DNA of 64,000 nt. Origin: Clostridium estertheticum (GTDB taxonomy: Bacteria > Bacillota > Clostridia > Clostridiales > Clostridiaceae). The stretch spans positions 703,001 through 767,000 of the forward strand of contig NZ_JAAMNH020000001.1 in assembly GCF_011065935.2 (NCBI RefSeq), written 5' to 3'. Below the pieces are notes generated by a model. That model saw nothing but the letters and a program-made list of their open reading frames with translations, searched no databases and was not told the DNA's origin. Shown here one piece after another: positions 27,326-35,975 of this stretch (within the stretch, counting starts at the first letter, position 1; each line of letters begins with the position of its first letter). The translations under genes were made by a program, and so were the position numbers.

Positions 27326-27892
27326 ATGAAAAGAGATGAGGCTAGAAGCCCACTAAACAAATTATTTGATTCAATAGATAATCTGTTATCAGATGAAAAG
27401 GAGCAAAAATTAAGAAGTAAATTGGGAAAAGAAATACGTAAGTGTATTTTTACAGAGGACATAATTGAGAAACTCAATGAGAATGATTTCTCAGGCTTTA
27501 TGGAGGAAGAAAAGAAAAACATGGTGCTTTTTTCTATGATATTCCCTATTTTTGTTGAGAAGAATGATGTCATCTTTAGGTTGTATAAGCATAAGATTGA
27601 AGTTGATTTATCAGATGAAATGAGTGATAGATATATTTATATATTTTCAGACGGGAGACTTACATCAGGCTTATTTGAGTGTTTTAAGCTTTATGATGAT
27701 GAATATATTTATGGAGTAAAAAAGATAATAAATATCATCCCAAGATTTAAAGAAACAATAAAAGAAGAGCTAGTAAATTTTGATAAAAATGAAAATTTAG
27801 ATAAACAAGAAATGGTAAATTATAAGGATAGGGAAACTATAGCTAAAAAGAATTTTGATGAATTAATAGAAAATTTAAATAAATTCAAATAA
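27326..27892 (+). CDS. Hypothetical protein, 188 aa
   Basis: I do not recognise this protein. It is charged and rich in Lys, Glu and Asp, has no signal peptide or clear membrane helix, and shows a mixed alpha/beta look with a short hydrophobic patch (MVLFSMIFPIFVE). GTGGAGGTG precedes ATG 27326; the frame extends 14 codons further upstream without a site. It is a single gene ended by a bidirectional terminator. Confidence 0.65.
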   Translation: MKRDEARSPLNKLFDSIDNLLSDEKEQKLRSKLGKEIRKCIFTEDIIEKLNENDFSGFMEEEKKNMVLFSMIFPIFVEKNDVIFRLYKHKIEVDLSDEMSDRYIYIFSDGRLTSGLFECFKLYDDEYIYGVKKIINIIPRFKETIKEELVNFDKNENLDKQEMVNYKDRETIAKKNFDELIENLNKFK

Positions 27893-27952
27893 ATGTGTAT
27901 GGATAGAAATTAGATGAATGTTGTATTTTCTGATATTTATAGTTAAGCAAGT

Positions 27953-27992
27953 AAAAAAGTTCTACCCTTCGCTACCAGGGTCGAACTTTTTT
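27953..27992. terminator. Bidirectional terminator
   Basis: AAAAAAGTTC (27953-27962) pairs with GAACTTTTTT (27983-27992), with an inner ACCC/GGGT stem. It lies between two convergent genes and has T-runs on both strands. Confidence 0.85.
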
Positions 27993-28013
27993 AAAGCCTA
28001 TGTTCAGCTAACT

Positions 28014-29564
28014 CTACAATTCAATATTTTCAAATACTCCTTTACCGAGAAATAAAATTAAACTGCTAAATATAAGATTATAGGCGATAAAAATTATATA
28101 GGCTAGGAGCATTCCCACAGAGCTATATAATGCAGTTAAAAGAACAATTCCAGGTGCTAATATTAGAATTAAGATAGCCATTCTTATAAGAGAGGTAAAT
28201 ACTATGTTATTACCACTGCCTAAAATTCTCCTTGTAAGAATTCCACCATATATGAAAAGAGATCCTATTGATACAAAGGCTATTATATTAAGAAGAATAA
28301 GAGGGATACTACTTTTAAATAATATGCCTGTTATTACAAATACGATAGTTCCATCAATAAGATTTTTAAAATTATCAACTGTTGTAGCATAAATAACTTT
28401 TTTAAAGGAATGGTCTGGTAGCATATAAATATAGGGGTTTGATAAATCCTTTTGCCACTTGCTAGCAAAAGTAAAAATCAATTGAAGATATATCATTCCA
28501 CCTAAAATCATTCTTAAATCCTTTAGTGGGCTATATAATCCAGCGGTTATGGCTACAACTCCATACATAATAGATCCTATGTTTATAAATGCAAAACCAG
28601 TCTTTTTATACTCTAATATTTGCCTCCAAAATATAGCAGAGGCGAACTTTCCTTTTTTTGTATACTGCACTTTCCTTACCCTAGGCTTTTTACCAGTTTT
28701 CATAAATACTTTTTCGCCCCGGCGGGTGGCGGAGATAGCTGTTTCTTTTAACTGCGTTGAAGCTAAAACATCTTCATAATAGTCTAGTTTAATAGAGTAA
28801 ACTATATAACTGCAAAGAGAACCAAACGCTATAATCAGAGCTATGTAAACAAAGAAAGTTGGACGTATACCATTCATTGAAGACATTATAATTGCCCTTA
28901 CCCAGCCATATACAGGAATATAAGAAATAGCAGGAATATTTAAGAGGGATATAATAGCCTTGCCTGGTGATCTGGTTATATATAATTCTATAAAATAGGA
29001 CACAAGTACAACTGCTCCTAAAATTTTGAAAGTAGATTTTAATAAAAGCTTATTTTTCACACTTTTAGAAGCTACTGAATATAACAATATCTTTAGTATT
29101 GAGTTAAAAATCAGCATAAGGAATAAGCCAAAGACAGCTACAATAACTCCATAGGACTTGATATTACTAAAACGATAAAGGGTAGGGCCTTGAAATAAAA
29201 TAAAAAACACTGCTATAAAGGAAGTGTATATTTGTTTTATAAATCCATATACTAGAACTTTCTGAGGACTAGCAGGAGATGTAAACACCAAGTTTATGTC
29301 CGCACCACGAAAAAAAGTGGCACCATTATTTATGGAGGAATAAAGATCTGGCGCAGTAAATAGTAAAATAACCACCCCTACAATAGTATTGTATAAGGCT
29401 GGATCTAAAATGTCTTGCTTTCCACCTTTACCGCCATTGAAAATAAGGGTTAGAGACAAAAGTATAAAAACTACAAGATAGCCAAGTAGCTTTGCTGGCT
29501 TTCTCTTTAATTCTAACAAGCCATTTTTTACAGATTTTTTTAGTATATAGATTAATGGCTTCAT
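28014..29564 (-). CDS. ABC exporter permease
   Basis: This 516-aa protein has a Lys/Arg-rich N-terminus and about a dozen hydrophobic segments, and resembles the putative ABC exporter permease family of Firmicutes. Its ATG overlaps the stop of the ATPase gene upstream by 4 nt, so the two form one exporter. The substrate is unknown. Confidence 0.78.
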   Translation of the reverse strand: MKPLIYILKKSVKNGLLELKRKPAKLLGYLVVFILLSLTLIFNGGKGGKQDILDPALYNTIVGVVILLFTAPDLYSSINNGATFFRGADINLVFTSPASPQKVLVYGFIKQIYTSFIAVFFILFQGPTLYRFSNIKSYGVIVAVFGLFLMLIFNSILKILLYSVASKSVKNKLLLKSTFKILGAVVLVSYFIELYITRSPGKAIISLLNIPAISYIPVYGWVRAIIMSSMNGIRPTFFVYIALIIAFGSLCSYIVYSIKLDYYEDVLASTQLKETAISATRRGEKVFMKTGKKPRVRKVQYTKKGKFASAIFWRQILEYKKTGFAFINIGSIMYGVVAITAGLYSPLKDLRMILGGMIYLQLIFTFASKWQKDLSNPYIYMLPDHSFKKVIYATTVDNFKNLIDGTIVFVITGILFKSSIPLILLNIIAFVSIGSLFIYGGILTRRILGSGNNIVFTSLIRMAILILILAPGIVLLTALYSSVGMLLAYIIFIAYNLIFSSLILFLGKGVFENIEL

Positions 29565-30262
29565 TGGTTATCCTCCGTGGCTTCAAAGAAGAGTTCTTCC
29601 AAGCTCTCATTCCTATTCATAAGCTCCTGCTTTGTTCCAGATAGAACTATATTTCCAGTTTTCATTATTAACACCTTGTCCCAGATTTCATCAACACTAT
29701 CTATAATATGAGTACTTATTAAAATAGAAGAGCCTTTTTCTTTCAGCTCTACAAGGGCCTTCTTTAGTTCTTTTATTGCTTTAGGATCTAGTCCCATTAA
29801 GGGCTCATCAAATAATATTACCTTAGGGGCTGTTATTAAGGCGCAACAAATACTTACCTTTTGCATCATACCTTTTGACAATTCTTTGCCAAGCTTACCT
29901 CTTTTATCACTTAGGTCAAATCTTTCAAGTAATTCTTCCGCCTTTTCTTTATAGTCCTTTATTCCATAAGCTGCAGCCATATATTCTATATGCTCATAAA
30001 CTGTGAGTAAATCAAACATAGCTGGAACTTCTGGAACGTATGAGAATAATTTTTTAGCATCAACACTTTTATTTTTGTGACCACAAATTTCAATATATCC
30101 ATCATACTTTAGTAGTCCAGAAATGCATTTTATTGTGGTGCTTTTTCCAGCGCCATTTGGACCCAAAAGAATAGCAATTTCACCTTCATTAACCTGAAAG
30201 CTAATATTGTTTACAACTAATTCTTTAGAATATTTTTTACTAAGATTTTGCACGATAAGCAT
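29561..30262 (-). CDS. ABC transporter ATP-binding protein
   Basis: The 233-aa ATPase has Walker A (GPNGAGKSTTIK), the signature LSKGMMQK, Walker B (VILFDEP) and the H-loop (STH). It powers the exporter with the permease at 28014. A strong ribosome site (AAGGAG) lies upstream, and an 18-bp palindrome sits in its promoter. Confidence 0.9.
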   Translation of the reverse strand: MLIVQNLSKKYSKELVVNNISFQVNEGEIAILLGPNGAGKSTTIKCISGLLKYDGYIEICGHKNKSVDAKKLFSYVPEVPAMFDLLTVYEHIEYMAAAYGIKDYKEKAEELLERFDLSDKRGKLGKELSKGMMQKVSICCALITAPKVILFDEPLMGLDPKAIKELKKALVELKEKGSSILISTHIIDSVDEIWDKVLIMKTGNIVLSGTKQELMNRNESLEELFFEATEDNQ

Positions 30263-30288
30263 AGGTTGATCTCCTTTTATAGATAAAT

Positions 30289-30306
30289 TTGTTATAATTA
30301 TAACAA
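30289..30306 (-). promoter_or_regulatory. Perfect 18-bp palindrome in the ABC exporter promoter
   Basis: TTGTTATAATTATAACAA is fully symmetric and contains a TATAAT-like -10 box, placed 27 nt before the ATPase start. It is a likely repressor site. GntR/YtrA-type regulators often control such exporters, but no regulator gene of that type is adjacent. Confidence 0.5.
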
Positions 30307-30405
30307 TGTAATGTTAAATATATCCCTAGTTTATATTGTATGAGGTTATTTACTTAATACAACACCAAACACATAAAACGTCTATTTAGTAACATGAAAA
30401 GAAAT

Positions 30406-31731
30406 TTAATCATTAACACTTATGTTATTTATTCTGTGTTTTGTGGAGAACCTACTCCCCATAGAAGGTTGCTTGAAGGATATTTTAAAAACAGTATAAT
30501 TATCTTCAAAGAACAGCTGAAGATCACTGCCAGTTTTTTCAACTATCCTTTTTATATTGTAAAGACCATAGCCTCTATTTTTTCCTTCTTTAGTAGAAAA
30601 CCCTATATCAAAAATGTTTCTTATATTATTTGGTTTTATTGTTATTCCACTATTTTTCACCTCTACAATATTACTACTTCCTTCAGTAAGAATATTTAAT
30701 ATAACGATTTTATCATTGCTACTATTTCTAATGGCTTCAAAGGCATTATCTAAGAGATTATTTAGTACATCAGAAATTTCATAATCATTTAAACTGTTTT
30801 CTAATGAATTATTTGTAACATTAAATAACAATTTTATATTCAATCTATCTGCCTCAGATAGTTTATTATAGATTATAGCTTTAATTATAATATTATCTAT
30901 ATATAGAATATCTTCTATAAGGCTATTTGAACATTTCAGTGAACTAATATACTTCTTTAATTCATGCTTAACTTCTTGCGGGCTTGATATTTCTACTATT
31001 GCATTTATGGTATTTAAATGATTTTTAAAATCATGCTGCTTACGCCTTATATCTTCTACTATATCGATTAAAATAGGGGCATACTTATTCTGAACTTCTA
31101 AAACCTTTTTATCTTCGCTTATTTTAATTATATGATAATAGAGAAATATATTTGTGGATAACATCAATAATACAATTAAAATATATACTGGCAAATTATT
31201 CAATATTATGTTTTGATTATATTCCCATACAAACTTAGAAAACAATGAGTATAAGCCTAAGTTAATTACAAAATAGTATAATATCTTAGAATCTATTTCA
31301 AGAAAATTCTTTGCTTTTTCAGCAAAATTGCATCTTAATATGAAAATCACGAAAACTAATTGAAGGAAAGTAAGAGTAATATTCATTATAAATGTATCTG
31401 AATATTTAAATCCAATTAAAGTCGCTAGAGTAATAAGAATTGATTGCAAAACAATATTTACAGAATAAAATATAACAAATTCTAATGTGGTTTTGATAAA
31501 TAGTTTTTTATAAGCGAATTTAACTAAAGATATTAGACTTATAAAACTAATAAATACATTCAAATAAGTATTCATACCGCTTGTTGCAATCATTATGCCG
31601 CCGCCTATTAAAATTATAAATAAATTTTTAAACCAATTATTTTCATTCTTTAAAGAAAACTTTGACCATAATAGCATAAATACAGTTAATTCAATAGAAT
31701 TAACTGTAAACTGTTGTAGTATATCTATCAT
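30406..31731 (-). CDS. AgrC-like sensor histidine kinase (GHKL)
   Basis: The 441-aa protein has six or seven membrane helices in residues 1-200, then an AgrC-type phosphoacceptor region (RRKQHDFKNHLNTI) and a GHKL ATPase domain (N-box NLLDNAFEAI; G-box GYGLYNIK). Such kinases usually sense peptides. Its partner is the LytTR regulator directly upstream. No agrB or agrD gene for a peptide signal is visible nearby. Confidence 0.85.
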   Translation of the reverse strand: MIDILQQFTVNSIELTVFMLLWSKFSLKNENNWFKNLFIILIGGGIMIATSGMNTYLNVFISFISLISLVKFAYKKLFIKTTLEFVIFYSVNIVLQSILITLATLIGFKYSDTFIMNITLTFLQLVFVIFILRCNFAEKAKNFLEIDSKILYYFVINLGLYSLFSKFVWEYNQNIILNNLPVYILIVLLMLSTNIFLYYHIIKISEDKKVLEVQNKYAPILIDIVEDIRRKQHDFKNHLNTINAIVEISSPQEVKHELKKYISSLKCSNSLIEDILYIDNIIIKAIIYNKLSEADRLNIKLLFNVTNNSLENSLNDYEISDVLNNLLDNAFEAIRNSSNDKIVILNILTEGSSNIVEVKNSGITIKPNNIRNIFDIGFSTKEGKNRGYGLYNIKRIVEKTGSDLQLFFEDNYTVFKISFKQPSMGSRFSTKHRINNISVND

Positions 31732-31771
31732 CTATTCATCTCCCTTTTATAACAAATCTAATTCCATATAA

Positions 31772-32497
31772 TTATTGGAATTTTTCCATTATTGTATTTT
31801 TAAATTTGTAACCTAAAAGAGCAGTTTTATCATAGTTTTCAAAATGGATTTCACTTAATTTACTATCTATATGATTTATTTCCCTTATATGATTAATATT
31901 CACCGCAAAGGATTTATGGCACTGAATTATATTGGTACAATTTATAAGCTTAATAATGTTCTTTAGAGCTAATTTATTAATTTTATAAACACCATTTAAG
32001 GTATGTAACAAACATACTCGAAGAGCAACCTCTATAAAAATTATCTCATCAACAAATACCTTTACCGTAATACCTTTTCTAACATCGAAAACCACATAGC
32101 GCTTATCCACTTTCGGTTCCACTATATTATTACCATTTAATATATATCGTTTTGTCATATTCATTACATCAACTATATCATAAGGCTTTAGAATATAATC
32201 ATAACAATGCACCTCTTTAAAGGCTTGATTTAAATATTCAATGTGTGTTGTTAAAAAAATAATCAAACTAAATTCGTATCTTGATATTTTTCTAAGTTCT
32301 ATTGCAAAATCTAATCCTGAGGAATTCTTTAGTGAAATATCTATATAAAATATATCTATATTATTCATATTTGTAATTTCTACAGCCTCGTCTTTATCTT
32401 CACATTCATATATATTTATAGTTTTATCTATTTGCTCTATCATGTTCTTTAAATTTTTTCTTTGCAACTTGTCATCCTCTACTATTAACACATTCAT
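31772..32497 (-). CDS. LytTR family response regulator
   Basis: The 241-aa protein has a receiver domain (VLIVEDD; phosphoacceptor D in IDIFYIDISL; K in ILKPYD) and a C-terminal LytTR DNA-binding domain. ATG 32497 is chosen because GGGGGAA lies 6 nt upstream; the frame opens 7 codons earlier. It forms a two-gene unit with the AgrC-like kinase and lies divergent from the ABC exporter at 32912, a likely target. Confidence 0.85.
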   Translation of the reverse strand: MNVLIVEDDKLQRKNLKNMIEQIDKTINIYECEDKDEAVEITNMNNIDIFYIDISLKNSSGLDFAIELRKISRYEFSLIIFLTTHIEYLNQAFKEVHCYDYILKPYDIVDVMNMTKRYILNGNNIVEPKVDKRYVVFDVRKGITVKVFVDEIIFIEVALRVCLLHTLNGVYKINKLALKNIIKLINCTNIIQCHKSFAVNINHIREINHIDSKLSEIHFENYDKTALLGYKFKNTIMEKFQ

Positions 32498-32911
32498 CTG
32501 CGTTCCCCCTAATATCAACTCAGATTACTCTTTATTAAATTAGCCTCTTTATGGTAAAAAAGAATACAATTTTATATTATTTATTGTAATTACCTGGTTT
32601 AATTTTACTATGTATTACCTAAAATTTCAAGTTCGCATAATATATAACTTAAATTTAGCCATAGAAGCCAGCTGTAAATCCATAAAAATCGATTCTAATG
32701 TAGTTTAAAACAACCATATTGTTTGTTAATGTTCCGATTGTGACCGTTTTTTTGCCTTTCATACATAATTGCTTATATAGTTTATTTTTTGTGCTATTTT
32801 TTATAAGTGAGGTCTAAATCATTTATAGAAAAATTCATACTTATGATACTTTTATAAGCAGTAAAATGAATTAATTTATATAAATTTGATATTAATTTTG
32901 GGAGGTATATT
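32498..32911. other. Intergenic region between regulator and ABC exporter
   Basis: This 414-nt AT-rich gap should hold two divergent promoters. I see no gene in it. The stretch near 32709-32752 has GTT-containing half-repeats (TTGTTTGTTAATGTT, then TGACCGTTTTT) that could be a LytTR-type site, but the match is weak. Confidence 0.35.
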
Positions 32912-33835
32912 ATGACTGATGAAGTATTAAAAATTGAGAAGTTAAAAAAAGTAATTGGTAACCGTACGATTGTTTCAGATATTTCTATTGAACTTAAAAG
33001 TGGAGAAATATTTGGATTTTTGGGACCTAATGGAGCCGGAAAATCCACTACTATTAAGATGATTGTTGGATTATCTAAAATTACTGAGGGTAATATATAT
33101 GTGGGAGGATGCTCAGTAAAAGAGGATTTTAAAGGAGCAATGCGCAATATTGGGTGTATAGTTGAAAATCCGGATATGTATAATTATATGTCCGGTCTGG
33201 ATAATCTTAAGATATTTGCTAGAATATACAAGTGTGTAGACGAGGCGCGAATTCATGAAGTAGTAAAAATTGTGGATCTTGAGAGGGCAATAAAGGACAA
33301 GGTAAAAACTTATTCTCTAGGAATGAAGCAACGCCTTGGTATCGCCCAAGCACTACTTCATAGTCCAAAGCTTCTTATACTGGATGAACCTACCAATGGT
33401 CTTGATCCAGCAGGAATAAAGCAGATGCGGGAGTTACTCCGAACGCTTTCATCTGAAACTGGTCTTACTGTTTTTGTTTCTAGCCATATATTAGGTGAAA
33501 TGCAGCAGATGTGCGATCGTGTTGGCATAATACATAAAGGGAAAATAATAACAATAAAATCCGTTGCAGAACTTCTTAATATGACGCAGAAGGATGAAAA
33601 AACTGTTCTTATATTAAAATCTGATAGCAATGAAAAGGCATTTTCGATTCTAACAAGTGCAAATATAAATAGTAGTATCTTGGGTGATGGAGTACATATT
33701 GAAACAACCAAGGAACGTGTTCCAGAAATAGTCAAAATATTAACTTCTGCAGGTATAGCTATTTTGGGCATGGATAAGCAAGAAACTAATTCACTTGAAG
33801 ACGTATTTATGAAGCTTACAGGGGAGGGAAAATAA
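32912..33835 (+). CDS. ABC transporter ATP-binding protein (BcrA type)
   Basis: The 307-aa ATPase has Walker A (GPNGAGKSTTIK), the signature YSLGMKQRLG, Walker B (LLILDEP) and a C-terminal extension typical of bacitracin-type exporters. GGGAGG precedes the ATG. It is followed 1 nt later by its permease. The AgrC/LytTR pair upstream may control it; the substrate may be an antimicrobial peptide. Confidence 0.88.
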   Translation: MTDEVLKIEKLKKVIGNRTIVSDISIELKSGEIFGFLGPNGAGKSTTIKMIVGLSKITEGNIYVGGCSVKEDFKGAMRNIGCIVENPDMYNYMSGLDNLKIFARIYKCVDEARIHEVVKIVDLERAIKDKVKTYSLGMKQRLGIAQALLHSPKLLILDEPTNGLDPAGIKQMRELLRTLSSETGLTVFVSSHILGEMQQMCDRVGIIHKGKIITIKSVAELLNMTQKDEKTVLILKSDSNEKAFSILTSANINSSILGDGVHIETTKERVPEIVKILTSAGIAILGMDKQETNSLEDVFMKLTGEGK

Positions 33836-33836
33836 A

Positions 33837-34829
33837 ATGGGTAGTTTTTTTACACTTGTTTCAATAGAAAATACAAAGTTATGGAAAAGACTTTCTACAA
33901 AAATAATGCTAATAATAATGATTGTAATTATAATAGCAGCAACCGGTATTTTTAAATATTATACCGTATCTCAGAAGGTTACAAATACTATTAGTGTTTC
34001 TGAAAATTGGAAACAAGAGCTACAGAAAAATGTTGACATGCAAAAGATTCAGTTAAAACAAGCTGAAAGTGATACAAATAAAAGGGCAAAGGTACTTATA
34101 GGAATGACGAAAAAGAGTATAGCTGAGGGTGAATACAGAATTAATAACAATATTAAACCAGAATCCTCAAAAAGCGTTTGGCTAAGAAGTTCAGAGTTTG
34201 CTACAAATGCTGGTTATGGTGGGATCATTGCACTTCTATTAATAATATCCTGTTCTGCTTTAGTTGCAGGTGAATTTTCTGAGGGTACAATGAAGATGAT
34301 GATATCACGTCCTTACAGGAGGTGGGAAATTTTAACTTCAAAACTACTAGCTATAATACTTTATGGTCTTGTACTTTTGGTAACAACATTTTTATTAAAC
34401 TTTATAATGATAGGTATATTTTTTGGTTTCAATGATATGGGAATTAAGGAAATGATGTGGACAAGTAGCAGTATAATATACATATCAGCCGCATTAAAAA
34501 CAGCGATTATTTTTGGCCTTAATTTTCTTCAGGTGCTTGTTTATGTAATATTGGCTTTTGCAATTTCAGCAATATCTCGTTCTCGCTCAATTGCTACTGG
34601 ATTTTCACTATTCTTGCTTCTAGTTGGTAGTAATATTGCGCAATTATTAGCTATGTATTTTAGCTGGGGAAAATATCTTCCTTTCGGAACCTCTAATTTC
34701 TCTACCTTTGTTACTGTAGGAGCAACTATTGAAGGTACAAGCCTAGCTTTTGCTATTGGGCTTTCGGCTATATACTCTATAGTATTCTGTTTTGCAGGTT
34801 ATGTAGTCTTTGAAAAACGGGATATCTAA
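33837..34829 (+). CDS. ABC transporter permease
   Basis: The 330-aa permease has one N-terminal helix, a coiled, charged extracytoplasmic region (residues about 45-110), then five more helices, and matches ABC-2 type permeases. The EFSEGTMKMMISRPYRRWEI coupling segment is typical. It forms the exporter with the preceding ATPase. Confidence 0.82.
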   Translation: MGSFFTLVSIENTKLWKRLSTKIMLIIMIVIIIAATGIFKYYTVSQKVTNTISVSENWKQELQKNVDMQKIQLKQAESDTNKRAKVLIGMTKKSIAEGEYRINNNIKPESSKSVWLRSSEFATNAGYGGIIALLLIISCSALVAGEFSEGTMKMMISRPYRRWEILTSKLLAIILYGLVLLVTTFLLNFIMIGIFFGFNDMGIKEMMWTSSSIIYISAALKTAIIFGLNFLQVLVYVILAFAISAISRSRSIATGFSLFLLLVGSNIAQLLAMYFSWGKYLPFGTSNFSTFVTVGATIEGTSLAFAIGLSAIYSIVFCFAGYVVFEKRDI

Positions 34830-34925
34830 ATGAAACAACTTACTAATCTTTATTATTAGGCATGTTAAAAAAACAAATCAATAATACTATTATTTTGTCC
34901 TTGGTGCATTAAGAATTCCTAAAAT

Positions 34926-34970
34926 ATAATAAGGTACCACCCACTTGCCATGTGAATGGTACCTTATTAT
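34926..34970. repeat. Dispersed palindromic repeat, copy 2 (divergent)
   Basis: Arms of 14 bp (34926-34939 and 34957-34970; ATAATAAGGTACCA and complement) enclose CCCACTTGCCATGTGAA, the same core as the other copies but shortened. It may also work as the terminator of the ABC permease gene. Its right arm overlaps the stop codon of the small gene on the other strand. Confidence 0.65.
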
Positions 34971-35098
34971 TCCTCTTCATATTGTTTAGAAATTTTATCT
35001 GAACGTTTTTTTGAAAGTCGATTCAATCCCCAATGACTCAAAAACCAATAAGCAAACATACACAAAAAAACAATGATTATTATTTTTTTATTTTGCAT
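34967..35098 (-). CDS. Small membrane peptide, 43 aa
   Basis: A 43-aa frame encodes a single hydrophobic helix (residues 6-20, IIIIVFLCMFAYWFL) followed by a charged tail rich in Lys and Glu. It lies 23 nt after a DUF6773-like gene on the same strand, suggesting one transcript. The ribosome site is weak, and the frame is open further upstream, so the start is uncertain. The function is unknown. Confidence 0.5.
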   Translation of the reverse strand: MQNKKIIIIVFLCMFAYWFLSHWGLNRLSKKRSDKISKQYEEE

Positions 35099-35121
35099 AT
35101 ATCTTGTATAATCATTTATTA

Positions 35122-35433
35122 CTAAAACTGTTGTATGGTTAGACTCGAAATTAAGCTGGTGAGTAGGTATTTTCTCATTGTAGGCTTTTTTGTACCAATA
35201 GCATAATCAGCATTAAGGTCATTACCTATCATGATATTTTTAAAAACAACATAGGCTGAACCACCGAAAAACGCAATAACTTCTGTGATATAAGTGCTTT
35301 TAGGTGCATTTAATATGAACATATTATACGCTATAGAAGCTAATAAAAACATAGATACTAATTGATATGCATCGCTACCTATTTTTCGTCGCTGCTCCAC
35401 GACTCTTTCATCCTTAATTTTATTGTTTGTCAT
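35122..35433 (-). CDS. DUF6773-like small membrane protein
   Basis: The about 103-aa protein starts with a charged DERVVEQRRKIGSDAYQL segment followed by two hydrophobic helices, as in DUF6773-type proteins that accompany XRE regulators. ATG 35433 is 6 nt after GGGGGGA; earlier in-frame starts overlap that site. It follows the HTH gene directly. Confidence 0.65.
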   Translation of the reverse strand: MTNNKIKDERVVEQRRKIGSDAYQLVSMFLLASIAYNMFILNAPKSTYITEVIAFFGGSAYVVFKNIMIGNDLNADYAIGTKKPTMRKYLLTSLISSLTIQQF

Positions 35434-35435
35434 TT

Positions 35436-35630
35436 TCATTCCCCCCAAAATAAATCATTTAAAGTTTTATTTAATGCATTGCATATGGCAATGCAAAGAT
35501 TAAGTGATGGATTGTAATTTCCAGTTTCTATCATACCAATTGTCTGTCTTGTGACTCCTATCTTCTCTGCAAGTTGTTCCTGTGATAAATCGCATTCTAC
35601 ACGAGCGATTTTCATACGTTTATTTTTCAA
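35436..35630 (-). CDS. XRE-family transcriptional regulator
   Basis: This about 64-aa protein is a single helix-turn-helix domain (LSQEQLAEKIGVTRQTIGMI). Such minimal regulators often control the membrane gene next to them. TTG 35630 is favoured by spacing from AGGGAGG, though TTG 35636 is possible. It overlaps or abuts the DUF6773-like gene. Confidence 0.82.
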   Translation of the reverse strand: MKNKRMKIARVECDLSQEQLAEKIGVTRQTIGMIETGNYNPSLNLCIAICNALNKTLNDLFWGE

Positions 35631-35824
35631 TGGCAAAACCTCCCTGTAATAATATTGTAATACTTAAAAGTCCAAATGTCAAACATATATTGCATTTAGG
35701 AATATATATTATTCAAAACCTTGTGTTGCAATATTGGAATCCCCTTTGGTATTCAGCATTTTTAATTTTCTAAACTTGGATTCATCCTTTTTAGAGCGAA
35801 AATACACTAGACATAAATACTATG

Positions 35825-35860
35825 GTGCCACCCACATGCCACTTGCCATGTGAGTGGCAC
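35825..35860. repeat. Dispersed palindromic repeat, copy 3
   Basis: GTGCCACCCACAT and ATGTGAGTGGCAC arms around the CCACTTGCC core. It lies upstream of the pyruvate carboxylase gene, with a reverse-oriented copy directly behind that gene. The rest of the gap 35631-35975 shows no gene. Confidence 0.8.
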
Positions 35861-35975
35861 TATTTTGACGGATAGATAAAAATAAATTGCATTTTTGATA
35901 AAAATACTGTATTCTAGTTGGTAATGAATAATGAATAATAAAGTGCACAAAAGCTTAACACAGGGGGTAATAACA

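Noticed and set aside
30263..30405. Short peptide frame behind the AgrC-like kinase as an agrD-type signal
   Set aside because: The only short frame (about 13 codons) lacks the agrD pattern and agrB is absent.
30394..30699. 101-codon plus-strand frame at the end of the kinase gene
   Set aside because: Antisense to the GHKL domain of the AgrC-like kinase; no ribosome site.
32709..32752. LytTR direct-repeat site before the BcrA-type exporter
   Set aside because: Half-repeats containing GTT are present but spacing and consensus are too weak to call.
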